A DNA stretch of 64,000 bases from Bradyrhizobium diazoefficiens (lineage in GTDB: Bacteria > Pseudomonadota > Alphaproteobacteria > Rhizobiales > Xanthobacteraceae). The stretch covers positions 248,001 to 312,000 of the forward strand of contig NZ_JAFCKW010000002.1 in assembly GCF_018129965.1 (NCBI RefSeq), given 5' to 3'. The position numbers and the translations under genes were made by a program. The notes beneath the pieces were generated by a model. It made no database searches, was not told the DNA's origin, and saw only the letters and a list, made by a program, of their open reading frames with translations. Positions 25,770 to 34,501 of this stretch are shown one piece after another. Numbering within the stretch: the first letter of the stretch is position 1; every line of letters begins with the position of its first letter.

Positions 25770-27293
25770 CTAGTCGCCCAGCAACTTTCGCCTGAGGCGA
25801 ATTTCCGACATCTGCTCGATGTTGTTGCGCTCCGTCGCGCCAAACTTCTGCTCGATCAGCGAGAGAAAGGCGGGGTTCCGAAAATAGGTCTGCCAGGCTT
25901 CATCCCGAAATTTCAGGACCTCCGCCGCCGAGAGATACTTCGTCCGCATTGGCGCGCTTTCGTACGACAGGAAGGCGAATGCCTCGAATGAATCGGGCAA
26001 TGCCCAGCCGTTTTCTCGCGCCGTATGGTAGAGCGGGCTGCCGGGCAGGGCTTGACACGGGTACATGTTGGCCATCTCGGTATTCAACTCGAGGGCGAGG
26101 TTCAGCGTTTCCTGCATCGTGTCGTAATTGTCTTCTGGAAAGCCGAAGATGTAATTGCTGATGATGTTGATGTCTGAATCCCGGATGGTCTTGCAGACGT
26201 CCCGGATGTTGATCTCCTGAAAAGTGCCCTTCGACACTTCCTGGCGAACGGATTGGTTGCCGGCCTCGATGCCCAGCGCAAGCCAGTTGACGCCGGCCCG
26301 CTTGAATTTGTCGAGCGCATTTGCTCGCACCGTATCGACCCGGGAATAAGTCCACATGTTGAAGCCATAGCCGGCATCGATGCAGTCATCGAGGATGGGC
26401 AGGTAGTACTTCCGGTTGAGGAAGAACATCTCGTCGCTGATCCGCAGCGTCTTGACGCCCATGCCGGCAAGCTTGCGCATTTCCCGCGCCACCCATTCCG
26501 GGCTCCAGAAACGCATGCCACGGGAATGCGAAGCATTGATCGCATCGTCGTTGTCGACCCGGTTGACGATGTTGATCATGCAGAAATTGCACGCAAACTG
26601 ACAACCGAGCGACGTGTAGATCGCCGCGAACGGCGTTCGCTTGTCGTGGTTGAACTCGGCGTGCCAGAAATGCGCTCTGTAGAGGTCCAGCGGCCGCTCC
26701 CGGCACGGGAGCAGATCCCAGGCATAACCGGGCAGGTCGATATCCATACGGGCTTGCGGAACGACCTGCTCGGGTGGATTCAGCGCCAGTTCCGGCACAG
26801 GCCCGTTCGATCGTTTGTACCCTATGCCCTTGATGGTCCGAAGATCGTCCTTCAGGTTGGACCGCAACAGATTGTGCAGGGCATACACGCCCTCGTTGAG
26901 CAGGACGATATCCACGCAAGGATAGGCCAGCACTTCTTTCGGAAGTGCGCTGGTATGCGAGCCGACGAAGCAGATGGGGGCGGCCAGCCCAGCAGCCTTG
27001 AGGGCGGTGGCCAGTTCAATTGCCCCGATCATGCTTGTGGTGCCGGAGTTCGGATTTTGTCCGTAAAGCACCATCACGACGAGGCGGGGCTTGGCGTCCT
27101 GAATCCGCTTCACCGCGGCTTCCAGCGACAGCCGCTCGGCGTCACTGTCGAGGATGCCAACGTCAAAGCCCTTGGCGCGGCACGACTCGGCCAGCAGCAA
27201 AGACCAGGTGGGCGGCTCGATGGCGGAGAACGTTTTTGCCAGATCTTGATAGGCTTTGGCCGACGAATCCGGAGTTACAAAAAGTGCATCCAT
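25770..27293 (-). CDS. B12-binding-domain radical SAM protein
   Basis: 507 residues. The N-terminal ~140 residues form a cobalamin-binding-like Rossmann domain without the DxHxxG His, as in class B enzymes. The radical SAM core follows, with the 4Fe-4S motif CQFACNFC (C231, C235, C238). A C-terminal ~110-residue helical tail follows. Relatives perform C- or P-methylation or C-C bond chemistry; a sugar or lipid substrate is likely given the operon. ATG 27293 is used; a GTG two codons upstream is possible. It lies 69 bp upstream of hddA. Confidence 0.9.
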   Translation of the reverse strand: MDALFVTPDSSAKAYQDLAKTFSAIEPPTWSLLLAESCRAKGFDVGILDSDAERLSLEAAVKRIQDAKPRLVVMVLYGQNPNSGTTSMIGAIELATALKAAGLAAPICFVGSHTSALPKEVLAYPCVDIVLLNEGVYALHNLLRSNLKDDLRTIKGIGYKRSNGPVPELALNPPEQVVPQARMDIDLPGYAWDLLPCRERPLDLYRAHFWHAEFNHDKRTPFAAIYTSLGCQFACNFCMINIVNRVDNDDAINASHSRGMRFWSPEWVAREMRKLAGMGVKTLRISDEMFFLNRKYYLPILDDCIDAGYGFNMWTYSRVDTVRANALDKFKRAGVNWLALGIEAGNQSVRQEVSKGTFQEINIRDVCKTIRDSDINIISNYIFGFPEDNYDTMQETLNLALELNTEMANMYPCQALPGSPLYHTARENGWALPDSFEAFAFLSYESAPMRTKYLSAAEVLKFRDEAWQTYFRNPAFLSLIEQKFGATERNNIEQMSEIRLRRKLLGD

Positions 27294-27669
27294 CCCCACG
27301 TCCCAAGTTCAAATCCCGATTAGCTCAACCACTTTGGGCGAACAACCCAGAAGTGCTTCGTATGACCAGTATGGGGCATTGGATGATGGGGACAACAAGA
27401 CAGAAGATCGATTTATCGTTCTCCGTGCCCGGGAAACTACGGGCTCGTGCGGTGCATGAGGATGCGGAACCGCCGTTCCGTGAATGGGTCCGGTCCGAGC
27501 CAGTCCTGGTTCGGTGATGGCATCGCGGCGTCGATGGCCGCTCGGCAGCTATCGAGAATTCGTCGATAAAATCGACATCTGCGATTCGAGGGACGTAACG
27601 CCTGCACTGACGATGCCACCCCCATCGAGATGTGACGCGGGTGTGACAATCGATCCAGCCCCCCTTCTC
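27294..27669. other. Intergenic stretch inside the polysaccharide locus
   Basis: About 375 bp separating the glycosyltransferase gene from the radical SAM gene, both on the minus strand. Short ORFs lack ribosome sites. It probably holds a promoter for the sugar-nucleotide genes downstream. A weak GCCCG...CGGGC stem is present near 27430. Confidence 0.4.
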
Positions 27670-28542
27670 TCAGGGGACTCCGCTTATCTTGCTGAAATAG
27701 TATCGCGACACCATCCAGGCGAAAAGATAGCATCGCCAGCCCACGGGCAGGTCGAAATCCAGCAGGAATCGTCGGGCGCAGAGCGGCCAGATCCCGAGCA
27801 AGCCGGTTCGCGTCACGGCGCTTTGCTCGGGCAAGTTGCGCCTCTGCGGGGTTCCTCCGGACACGAGGGCCAACAGGCGATCAGCCTCCAGCCGGCGCGT
27901 TCCGGCAAGCGCGATGAAGGTCAGGTCGTCGCCAAACCGCGACCGGTCGGTGTAGGTCGCATCCAGTGCGTCGGGATTGTTGCGATAATGGACGTGCTCG
28001 AACACGATGTCGGCGGCATAGCAAATTCGCGAATATCCGCGCTTTTCAAGGCGCCGGAAAATGTCCATCAAGTGCACGTCGATGAACGCGCCCTTGTAGA
28101 TGTCAGGGTAGGGGGCGGCGAGCGCGCTGCAGGCTGTCTGAGACAGGATCGGGAACGTGCACAGCTTGGGGCCCTTGAAGAGATCGTTGGCATAGCCGAG
28201 ATAGACGCCGTCCGGATGGCTCGCGTCGAGTTCGCGCACCTTCTCGTCCCATCCATTGGTCCGAATGATGATATCGTCATTGACCGCGATGGTGATTTCG
28301 CCGGTCGCGTGTCGAAGGCACTCGGCGTTGTAGGCGCCCATGGTCTGGCGCGGACCGATGACCAGCTTGAGGGCAAGCCCGTCAAAGACAATGCCGTGGC
28401 TGTCGGCGTCGTCGTCGTCGACTCGCAGGATGACTTCAATGAGTTCGGGACAAGTGCTCTGCGCAACCACGCTTCGAAGAAAGCGCTCCACGAGGTCCCG
28501 GCGACCGCGAGTCGGAAGAAGCAAGGAGATGCGCTTTTTCAT
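27670..28542 (-). CDS. Glycosyltransferase family 2 protein
   Basis: 290-residue GT-A-fold enzyme: ISLLLPTRGRRDLVERFLRS at the N-terminus binds nucleotide sugar, RVDDDDADS and AVNDDIIIR hold Asp-rich metal sites. A C-terminal hydrophobic stretch (WRCYLFAWMVSRYYF) may associate with the membrane. It probably adds one sugar to the growing O-antigen at the cytoplasmic face. Donor and acceptor are unknown. It is preceded by a 244-bp gap, so may start its own transcript. Confidence 0.82.
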   Translation of the reverse strand: MKKRISLLLPTRGRRDLVERFLRSVVAQSTCPELIEVILRVDDDDADSHGIVFDGLALKLVIGPRQTMGAYNAECLRHATGEITIAVNDDIIIRTNGWDEKVRELDASHPDGVYLGYANDLFKGPKLCTFPILSQTACSALAAPYPDIYKGAFIDVHLMDIFRRLEKRGYSRICYAADIVFEHVHYRNNPDALDATYTDRSRFGDDLTFIALAGTRRLEADRLLALVSGGTPQRRNLPEQSAVTRTGLLGIWPLCARRFLLDFDLPVGWRCYLFAWMVSRYYFSKISGVP

Positions 28543-28786
28543 TTGGGATTAAGCTTGGATTCGAAGAATCGTTAGGCTCCCCCAAAGGCCTGACGGCGAA
28601 AGTAGAGAAGGCCGCCAAGCACTACCGGCCGGCAACCATGCCACGCCCGGTAAATAGAAGCGTTCGCGAGCCTTTACAAGGTCTGATTGCGGGTCCCGGT
28701 TGGCGCAAATCTGCCGAATTCCGTGATCCTTGGGACTCGTCTGTAAGGCTAAATACGGGATGTTGCGGACAGCGCTTGCGATTGGT

Positions 28787-29881
28787 TCAATTGGACCACG
28801 CTGAAGCAAGCCCTCTCACAATAGGGATATCGGGTTTGATTGACTCGTGAGTCTCGAAGAAGGGCGGCAGGTGATCTTTGCAATCGATCATACCATGATC
28901 CTTATTATCGTAGTTTTGCTCGAAGAATACGCCATGCGAACCAATGGAATTGGAGATGAGCCGGGCGTAAGTCCTGACCTGATGCGGGCTCATCTCGCTC
29001 ATTGAGAGTGTGTTGATGACGAGGTCGAAGCTCTGGCCAGGGAGGTGAGTTTGAGCCAGGTAGTTGGGGAGAAGGCAAATCACTTCGCTCGACTTTTGAC
29101 TGAGGTTGGTTCCAGCGGTGACAAGTCGAACATTCCCGTTGAGCGCTGTGGCCAAGTAGATGCTGGAAAACAGCAGGGATTCGGGGAGGTCGCAGATCAC
29201 GTACTGCGTTGGCTTCAACGCATTCAACAAGCCGAGGCATAGGGCACCGTACCCGCCGCCGATTTCGAGAATGCGCAACGGACGACCATGGAAGCGCTCG
29301 AGTATTCCGGAAAGGGCGATCAGGCTCATTCGCTCCTGATAATGGACGATATCGGCGTTCACGATGCGGTCATTCCACCACCAGCCGCATTCGCCGAGAA
29401 TGTTAGGCGCGTTCAGAATGAACGGAGGCGGAGTGTTGTTTGTCAGCGCTTGCCAATGCGTCACAAGTTGGCCTCGCACCTCTTCGCCCCATCTCGTTTC
29501 AAGATCGTCGGCAACAGGGTCCGCACCACTTCCTGCGCCTGGCGCCATTCGCGGGAGGTTGTTTCCAGTGAAATTCTGCGCGCGAAAGCGGAGAAGCCGT
29601 ATCTCCTCGGGTTTCAACGATGCTAGTAAGTTGTAGCATTCAAGATAATCGTTTGGTGCTCCGGGATCCCAATTTGCGGCAGGCATAGCAAAACTCTCGT
29701 CGATCTCCGGCGAGCTTGTGACCTGATCGCGACGTACTCTCACGGACTCTTTGACCTCGTAACCGAGGCGCTGGGCTCGCTGGATATCCTCTTTGGAGAG
29801 TTTCCGGTTGTGTTGGTGCGAGGCGATATCGAGATTCGTCCTTCCGCCGGATGGACGAACAAACCAATCAAAAATGCCCAT
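28787..29881 (-). CDS. Putative sugar O-methyltransferase
   Basis: 364-residue protein. A class I SAM-binding motif ILEIGGGYGALCLGLL lies at ~204-219 and VINTLSMSEM carries the post-II acidic region. The N-terminal ~150 residues and the layout match the putative sugar O-methyltransferase family found in O-antigen and capsule loci. It would methylate a sugar hydroxyl, possibly a chain-terminal cap recognised by the Wzt C-terminal domain. Codon use looks less GC-rich than the flanks. Confidence 0.75.
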   Translation of the reverse strand: MGIFDWFVRPSGGRTNLDIASHQHNRKLSKEDIQRAQRLGYEVKESVRVRRDQVTSSPEIDESFAMPAANWDPGAPNDYLECYNLLASLKPEEIRLLRFRAQNFTGNNLPRMAPGAGSGADPVADDLETRWGEEVRGQLVTHWQALTNNTPPPFILNAPNILGECGWWWNDRIVNADIVHYQERMSLIALSGILERFHGRPLRILEIGGGYGALCLGLLNALKPTQYVICDLPESLLFSSIYLATALNGNVRLVTAGTNLSQKSSEVICLLPNYLAQTHLPGQSFDLVINTLSMSEMSPHQVRTYARLISNSIGSHGVFFEQNYDNKDHGMIDCKDHLPPFFETHESIKPDIPIVRGLASAWSN

Positions 29882-30009
29882 GCCCGCTCCCTACATTCAG
29901 AGGGAAAAAAATAACCCACACCCCCTGGAGGAGCAACCCTATGATAGATCCGGGCGAATACCGATCGATGGGCCAAGACCGAGTCGACGCGCGAAAGCGC
30001 CATCGCCGG

Positions 30010-30987
30010 CTATTCGGCGCGAACTCGGTCCGTAATCGCCCAATATTCGATCAGATCGTGAGGGAAGGGATTCTGCGTTTCGAAATCCTTCACGAGTCCG
30101 CAATAGCCCTCGTACATTTCATCGTAAGCCGAGCTCCATCCGGTAATGTATGAGCCTAATTTTTCCTGCCAGTGTTCGTTCAGATCCACCTGGAAGGTGC
30201 ATGCGGCAATTCGCGAGGTATCGTTCGTTCCGATGGACACCGTTGCCCGGCCACAACGAAGGCCGGCGATGATGCGCATTGACGAAAGCCAGCGCCAGCT
30301 TTTGCGCTGAGGAATGTTGAGAACGATCTTTGCAGACTCATTCAGTATGTCGCGCTGCTTGCGCGAAACCAGTTTTCCTGGAAATCGGACCGAAAATCCC
30401 AAGGCCCTGATCTCCGGCAAAAGTCGTTCTCGGTATTCCGTAGGAAAACCAGTGAACAAGAGATCGTATTCCGGTTCCGGCTCGTGCCGTGCTTTGGAAT
30501 CGAGATGTTCAATCGCCGGGAAAGGTATGGCTCGCGTAGCCATGCCGAACATCAATTCATTGAAGTTCTTCAATTCGGGAAGATCACCAAGCACCATGAG
30601 GAATTTGATGTAGGGTTGGCAACTCAAAAGGCATTTCAAACGCTCGGCCTGGGTTGCAGGGTGCATGTAGTCATTGTCGCTCCAAAGGGGATCGCCGTGG
30701 ATGAAAATCCGACGATCTATGAAGTCGATATGCTCCGTCATGATCACGGCAACTCGCTTGCGCGTTCGCGTGCAAAAGTCGATCAGCGTGTCGCGTGATC
30801 GCGCCGAAAAGTTTTCGATGACGACGTTGAGCGCCAACTCGCAAGGATCTCGTCCGATGGACACGGGATAGCCGTTCTGACGAAATGCACTCAGAAAATA
30901 CTCAATCTGGTCGCTGATCCCGTGAAACGGATGATTGTAGATCCACAGGTGGACGCGAGGATATTTGATGGGCTCTGAAATTGTCAT
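30010..30987 (-). CDS. Glycosyltransferase-like protein of unknown family
   Basis: 325 residues starting MTISEPIKYPRVHLWIY. No classic motif stands out, but the C-terminal half (YDLLFTGFPTEYRERLLPEI, then SAKIVLNIPQ and ISMRIIAG-like segment) resembles CgeB/GT1-like glycosyltransferases that end in a glycan-binding Rossmann domain. The upstream in-frame start at 31038 lacks support. GC content looks lower than at the window ends. It sits between two other glycan genes. Assignment is by context and weak similarity. Confidence 0.55.
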   Translation of the reverse strand: MTISEPIKYPRVHLWIYNHPFHGISDQIEYFLSAFRQNGYPVSIGRDPCELALNVVIENFSARSRDTLIDFCTRTRKRVAVIMTEHIDFIDRRIFIHGDPLWSDNDYMHPATQAERLKCLLSCQPYIKFLMVLGDLPELKNFNELMFGMATRAIPFPAIEHLDSKARHEPEPEYDLLFTGFPTEYRERLLPEIRALGFSVRFPGKLVSRKQRDILNESAKIVLNIPQRKSWRWLSSMRIIAGLRCGRATVSIGTNDTSRIAACTFQVDLNEHWQEKLGSYITGWSSAYDEMYEGYCGLVKDFETQNPFPHDLIEYWAITDRVRAE

Positions 30988-31065
30988 TCGTGAGTTTCGC
31001 GGGCGAACTCTTTTGCAGTTTGCGTCGGTTCGAAGCAACGAAGGCGTGTTTCCAAAGTCGCACCA

Positions 31066-33129
31066 TTACTCAGGTTGACTTGGTTTGTTGTTCAGAGCCG
31101 CGAAGATTGTTCTTACTCTGCGTTCACGGATCCGTCGTAGCAAGACATTGACTGCGTGATTGTTCGCTATGACCCGAGACCAGCTCATCGAGCCGCGCTT
31201 CGTTTTCACGATCGTTCTGTTCAGAGAATATGCGGAATAGGTTCGTGAATATTGCCGTCTTTCAGCCTTCGAGATGACAAAGGCGCCTTCCGCCTGAGGT
31301 ATTGCGTAGTACTTGTGAAATGAACGAATGACGTTGAAGCCATCGACGTTTTCCATCACCAGCGTCGTATAGTCGTCGTCTTTGATCTGCCCTCGTTTGT
31401 AATCGAGATACTTCAGCCAAAGTCTGGTAAATCCTTTTGCCTTTTCGACCGTGCGGTATTGTCGCAAAACAAAGCTGTGCAAACCTGGATAGGGCATCAA
31501 CTTGTGCGAGACCCAACGCCGCAACTTGCTCGGGCTTGGATTGAACTTACCATGCGGATGGGCCAGGTAGAGATCGCTCAGCGCGGTCAACGTGGTTGCA
31601 AACGTCGTTTCTGGGCTGTTTGGATCAAAATGATGCGCAAGCACGGACCAGTCCGTCAGGGCCATTCCAGGATCTCCAGAGACATGCACTGCCGCTCCGC
31701 CAAGTTCCCAGACCTTGCTGACGCCGGTATCCAGGAGAGGCATCGGTTGGGATGCGCTTTCAAAGACGCGGGACCATGTCGCCCGATCGATCGTGCAATT
31801 GCTCAATGCGGCTGACAGATCCGAAATCTGTGAGGAGCGCCTCTGTTCATGCCGACATAGGAGCGCCTTATCCTTCACGGCATCCCAGAAGTGAGACGCG
31901 AATGCGTCTCCGGAGAACTGAAGGCGCGCCCGCTCTGCCGAGCGATGGCTTAGCGCGGAATATGCATCCCTGTCATCCAGCAGGCCGAATACTCGCTCCA
32001 CCATTTGTGTGACCAGGGCATGGGTGACTTTCGGCATCCGTTTGTAATCATCCAGGAGAACTCCTGTGCGGGGGTCAGAATGCCATATCTCGTCTTTCAC
32101 TCCCCTCAGAACGACCGCATGTTCCTCGTCGGTCACATACACCGACGTTCCGACCGTATCCGTTACGATCGGGACCGTTCCGAGTGTCATCGCCTGGAGT
32201 ATCGAGGCCGAATGAAGCGACGCACTTGGAAGCAGAAAGAAATGAGCGTCGGCCATCAGCGCATTGATTTCGTGGTTGGCCAGGTAACCCTCTGCCCAAA
32301 GGATGCTGCGTCCCAATTCACTGCGAACGAATTCCGGGTCGACACCATGGCTTTTCAACGAAGCATCGTCCGGCCTTCCGCAGCGAAGGACCAATCTTCC
32401 TGTGCGTCCGGCGCAGCGAAACTCCTTCCAGAAGCGCAGGACGACATGACCGCCACGGTTGAAGAAATTGGCCTGCTGCTGATGAGCAGAATTGATGAAG
32501 AGGAAACGGGGTTCGTCGAGGCGCTTTGGTGGGTAATCCCTCGGATCCACGGCTGAACTGCTGAGGCCGATCTTCGATGAGAAAAGCTTCTTGTCGATTT
32601 CGGGGTTGGCAAAAAAACGGCCGAGACTCTGCAAGGTCGTGGGTATGTGAGAATAAATGCCTTGGCACAGCGGGCTGGCAAAGAGGCTCCCGTAATGTGC
32701 GCGCAACTCGTCAAGCTTGTCGAAGCTGCCATGTCCTTGATGGGTCAAAGGAAAGAATACCGGCGCAAATGATTCGCAGTGCAATACGAAAGGGCGCGTC
32801 AGGGACGGGTATGGCGCGGTATGATGAAATTCGATCTCGCCGGGAAGCGCGTCCGTGAGCACCCTGTCGGGCGGGTAGAAATATGAATTGTAGGAGCGCG
32901 CGATGGCGCCGCTAGAGGCGGACTTGGCCTCGTGTGCTTGAGATCTCGCAAGACTGACGGCGGTATTCCGATCGCCTTGAACGCTTGCGAAGTGCCGATG
33001 AAGTTTGACGTTGTCCCAGGCTGCGAGGTCAATGTCGGACGGCGCGTGATCAAACAGAGCGCGATAAAGCGGATGGAAACCGTTGAGAGGTATGTAGTGG
33101 CTCAGGCTCCATGGTACGGCGACTTTCAT
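31066..33129 (-). CDS. Large glycosyltransferase (GT4-like domain plus C-terminal extension)
   Basis: 687 residues. The N-terminal ~380 residues look like a GT-B glycosyltransferase: FHPLYRALFDH near the start, and INALMADAHFFLLPSAS then SILQAMTLGTVPIVTD, the nucleotide-sugar loop of GT4 enzymes. A ~300-residue C-terminal region of unrecognised fold follows, rich in basic and aromatic residues, perhaps a second catalytic or membrane-associating domain. ATG 33129 is chosen because GGGGA lies six to eight bases upstream; earlier ATGs overlap that site. Two transfer reactions in one protein are possible. Confidence 0.72.
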   Translation of the reverse strand: MKVAVPWSLSHYIPLNGFHPLYRALFDHAPSDIDLAAWDNVKLHRHFASVQGDRNTAVSLARSQAHEAKSASSGAIARSYNSYFYPPDRVLTDALPGEIEFHHTAPYPSLTRPFVLHCESFAPVFFPLTHQGHGSFDKLDELRAHYGSLFASPLCQGIYSHIPTTLQSLGRFFANPEIDKKLFSSKIGLSSSAVDPRDYPPKRLDEPRFLFINSAHQQQANFFNRGGHVVLRFWKEFRCAGRTGRLVLRCGRPDDASLKSHGVDPEFVRSELGRSILWAEGYLANHEINALMADAHFFLLPSASLHSASILQAMTLGTVPIVTDTVGTSVYVTDEEHAVVLRGVKDEIWHSDPRTGVLLDDYKRMPKVTHALVTQMVERVFGLLDDRDAYSALSHRSAERARLQFSGDAFASHFWDAVKDKALLCRHEQRRSSQISDLSAALSNCTIDRATWSRVFESASQPMPLLDTGVSKVWELGGAAVHVSGDPGMALTDWSVLAHHFDPNSPETTFATTLTALSDLYLAHPHGKFNPSPSKLRRWVSHKLMPYPGLHSFVLRQYRTVEKAKGFTRLWLKYLDYKRGQIKDDDYTTLVMENVDGFNVIRSFHKYYAIPQAEGAFVISKAERRQYSRTYSAYSLNRTIVKTKRGSMSWSRVIANNHAVNVLLRRIRERRVRTIFAALNNKPSQPE

Positions 33130-33192
33130 GTTCATTCCCCGTTCCATACGATCCACGGCCCAGTCCTGCGCTTTAATTTAGGTGAGGGTCGC

Positions 33193-34479
33193 TCACCTTG
33201 CGGCTTCGATCGCTGCCGTCTCCGACCGTTCGGCGATGAGTCGACTCAGGCGGGCCTTCTCGATCTCGCATATACGCAGCAACACCTTCTCGCGACTTGA
33301 ATCGAAGAACAAATCATCGGTGGAATAGAGTTTCGACAAGTCTTGAGGCGAGCGGGTGAAGTCGACGGCCCCCAGGGACTGGCGACATCCAGCGTAGCGA
33401 CCGCGGCAGTATACAATGTTGAAACCCAGGTGGCTTTCCACCAGTTGAATGCTGCCGGTGTCGTCGAGTTTCGATCTGATCTCGCCTATCGTCAGATTGC
33501 ACAAGTCAACCAGCGCGTCCTCCAAGGTTGGCGCGAGGAAGAGATCCGAACTGGCGTAGGACTGTACAAGCGTGTCGAGCGGCAGCGAAAAGTCGACTGG
33601 TCCCAAAGACCTGCGGCAGGCGACATACCTGCCTTGGCTGCGGATGATATTGAACCCCAGTTCGGACCGTGCAATTTCAGCCACTGCAGGCGTGTCCCCA
33701 GGCCGCAAGTGCTCCGGAATATGCGGCTCGTAGTCTAGCCGGTCAATCTTTTCAAATCCTGCCCCACGACGCTGCACGGCCCACAAACCGTCCCATGCGG
33801 ACACGGTGCCCAGTGTATCTGCGAGCGCCTGTGAAACCCCGGGGTGGTAGTTCAATCCGCTGGCGGGATCATTGGCAAAATCGACATTGCTCAGCAACGC
33901 CTGGCGGTGCGCCTCGCGATCGGCCGAACTCGCCGGCAGTTCGTAATCGTCGCCGCAGAGAAGTCCCTGATCCGCAACGAGTTCCTTTGCCTGAGTAATG
34001 TCGTTGTAGATGTCCGCATAGAGATGCGAGGCGTCGAGGAAGACGATCTGATAGAAGCTCCTCGTCAGGCGCGGAAGCACGTCACGCGAATTGCCTTTGG
34101 TGACGGTCACGATATCCGCCACGCCAGCAGCCGCGATATTGCGCTGAAATTCCAGGAATATCCCGCCCTTGTCCGCGGCCCGGTTCATTTCCTCGTAGAT
34201 TTCCGCCTTGTTTGCCTCGAGATCGAAGTAGGGCTCCCAGATGTCAACGCAATGCACGGATCCGGACAAGCCGAGGTCCTTGATCGCCTTGGCCCAGGTG
34301 ATGGTCGAGGCACCGGCCCACGACCCCACCTCGAGGATGTTGACTGTCTGCACGCCATGCTTTTCCTTCAGGTGCCTCACCAGCGACGCCATGTGGGCTT
34401 TGCGAATGGCCGGCCCCTGCCGCATAACCTCTGACGAGAATTGTGGCCATTCGGGAATACTACGGGTATCGTTGCTCAT
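33193..34479 (-). CDS. Class I SAM methyltransferase with duplicated C-terminal repeat
   Basis: 428 residues. Residues ~45-215 form a cephalosporin hydroxylase/class I methyltransferase-like fold (VNILEVGSWAGASTITWAK; VFLDASHLYADI). After ~265 come two copies of a ~57-residue unit: the first starts ELGFNIIRSQGRYVACRRSL and the second HLGFNIVYCRGRYAGCRQSL, each followed by a VDF...SSDLF-type segment. The repeat may bind glycan or partner enzymes. It lies 22 bp after wzt, so it is probably co-transcribed. Confidence 0.75.
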   Translation of the reverse strand: MSNDTRSIPEWPQFSSEVMRQGPAIRKAHMASLVRHLKEKHGVQTVNILEVGSWAGASTITWAKAIKDLGLSGSVHCVDIWEPYFDLEANKAEIYEEMNRAADKGGIFLEFQRNIAAAGVADIVTVTKGNSRDVLPRLTRSFYQIVFLDASHLYADIYNDITQAKELVADQGLLCGDDYELPASSADREAHRQALLSNVDFANDPASGLNYHPGVSQALADTLGTVSAWDGLWAVQRRGAGFEKIDRLDYEPHIPEHLRPGDTPAVAEIARSELGFNIIRSQGRYVACRRSLGPVDFSLPLDTLVQSYASSDLFLAPTLEDALVDLCNLTIGEIRSKLDDTGSIQLVESHLGFNIVYCRGRYAGCRQSLGAVDFTRSPQDLSKLYSTDDLFFDSSREKVLLRICEIEKARLSRLIAERSETAAIEAAR

Positions 34480-34501
34480 TGCGGTCTTTCGAGAACTACC
34501 A

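Noticed and set aside
27256..27517. Short plus-strand frames at the radical SAM gene start
   Set aside because: Partly antisense to the gene start, without ribosome site or conserved features.
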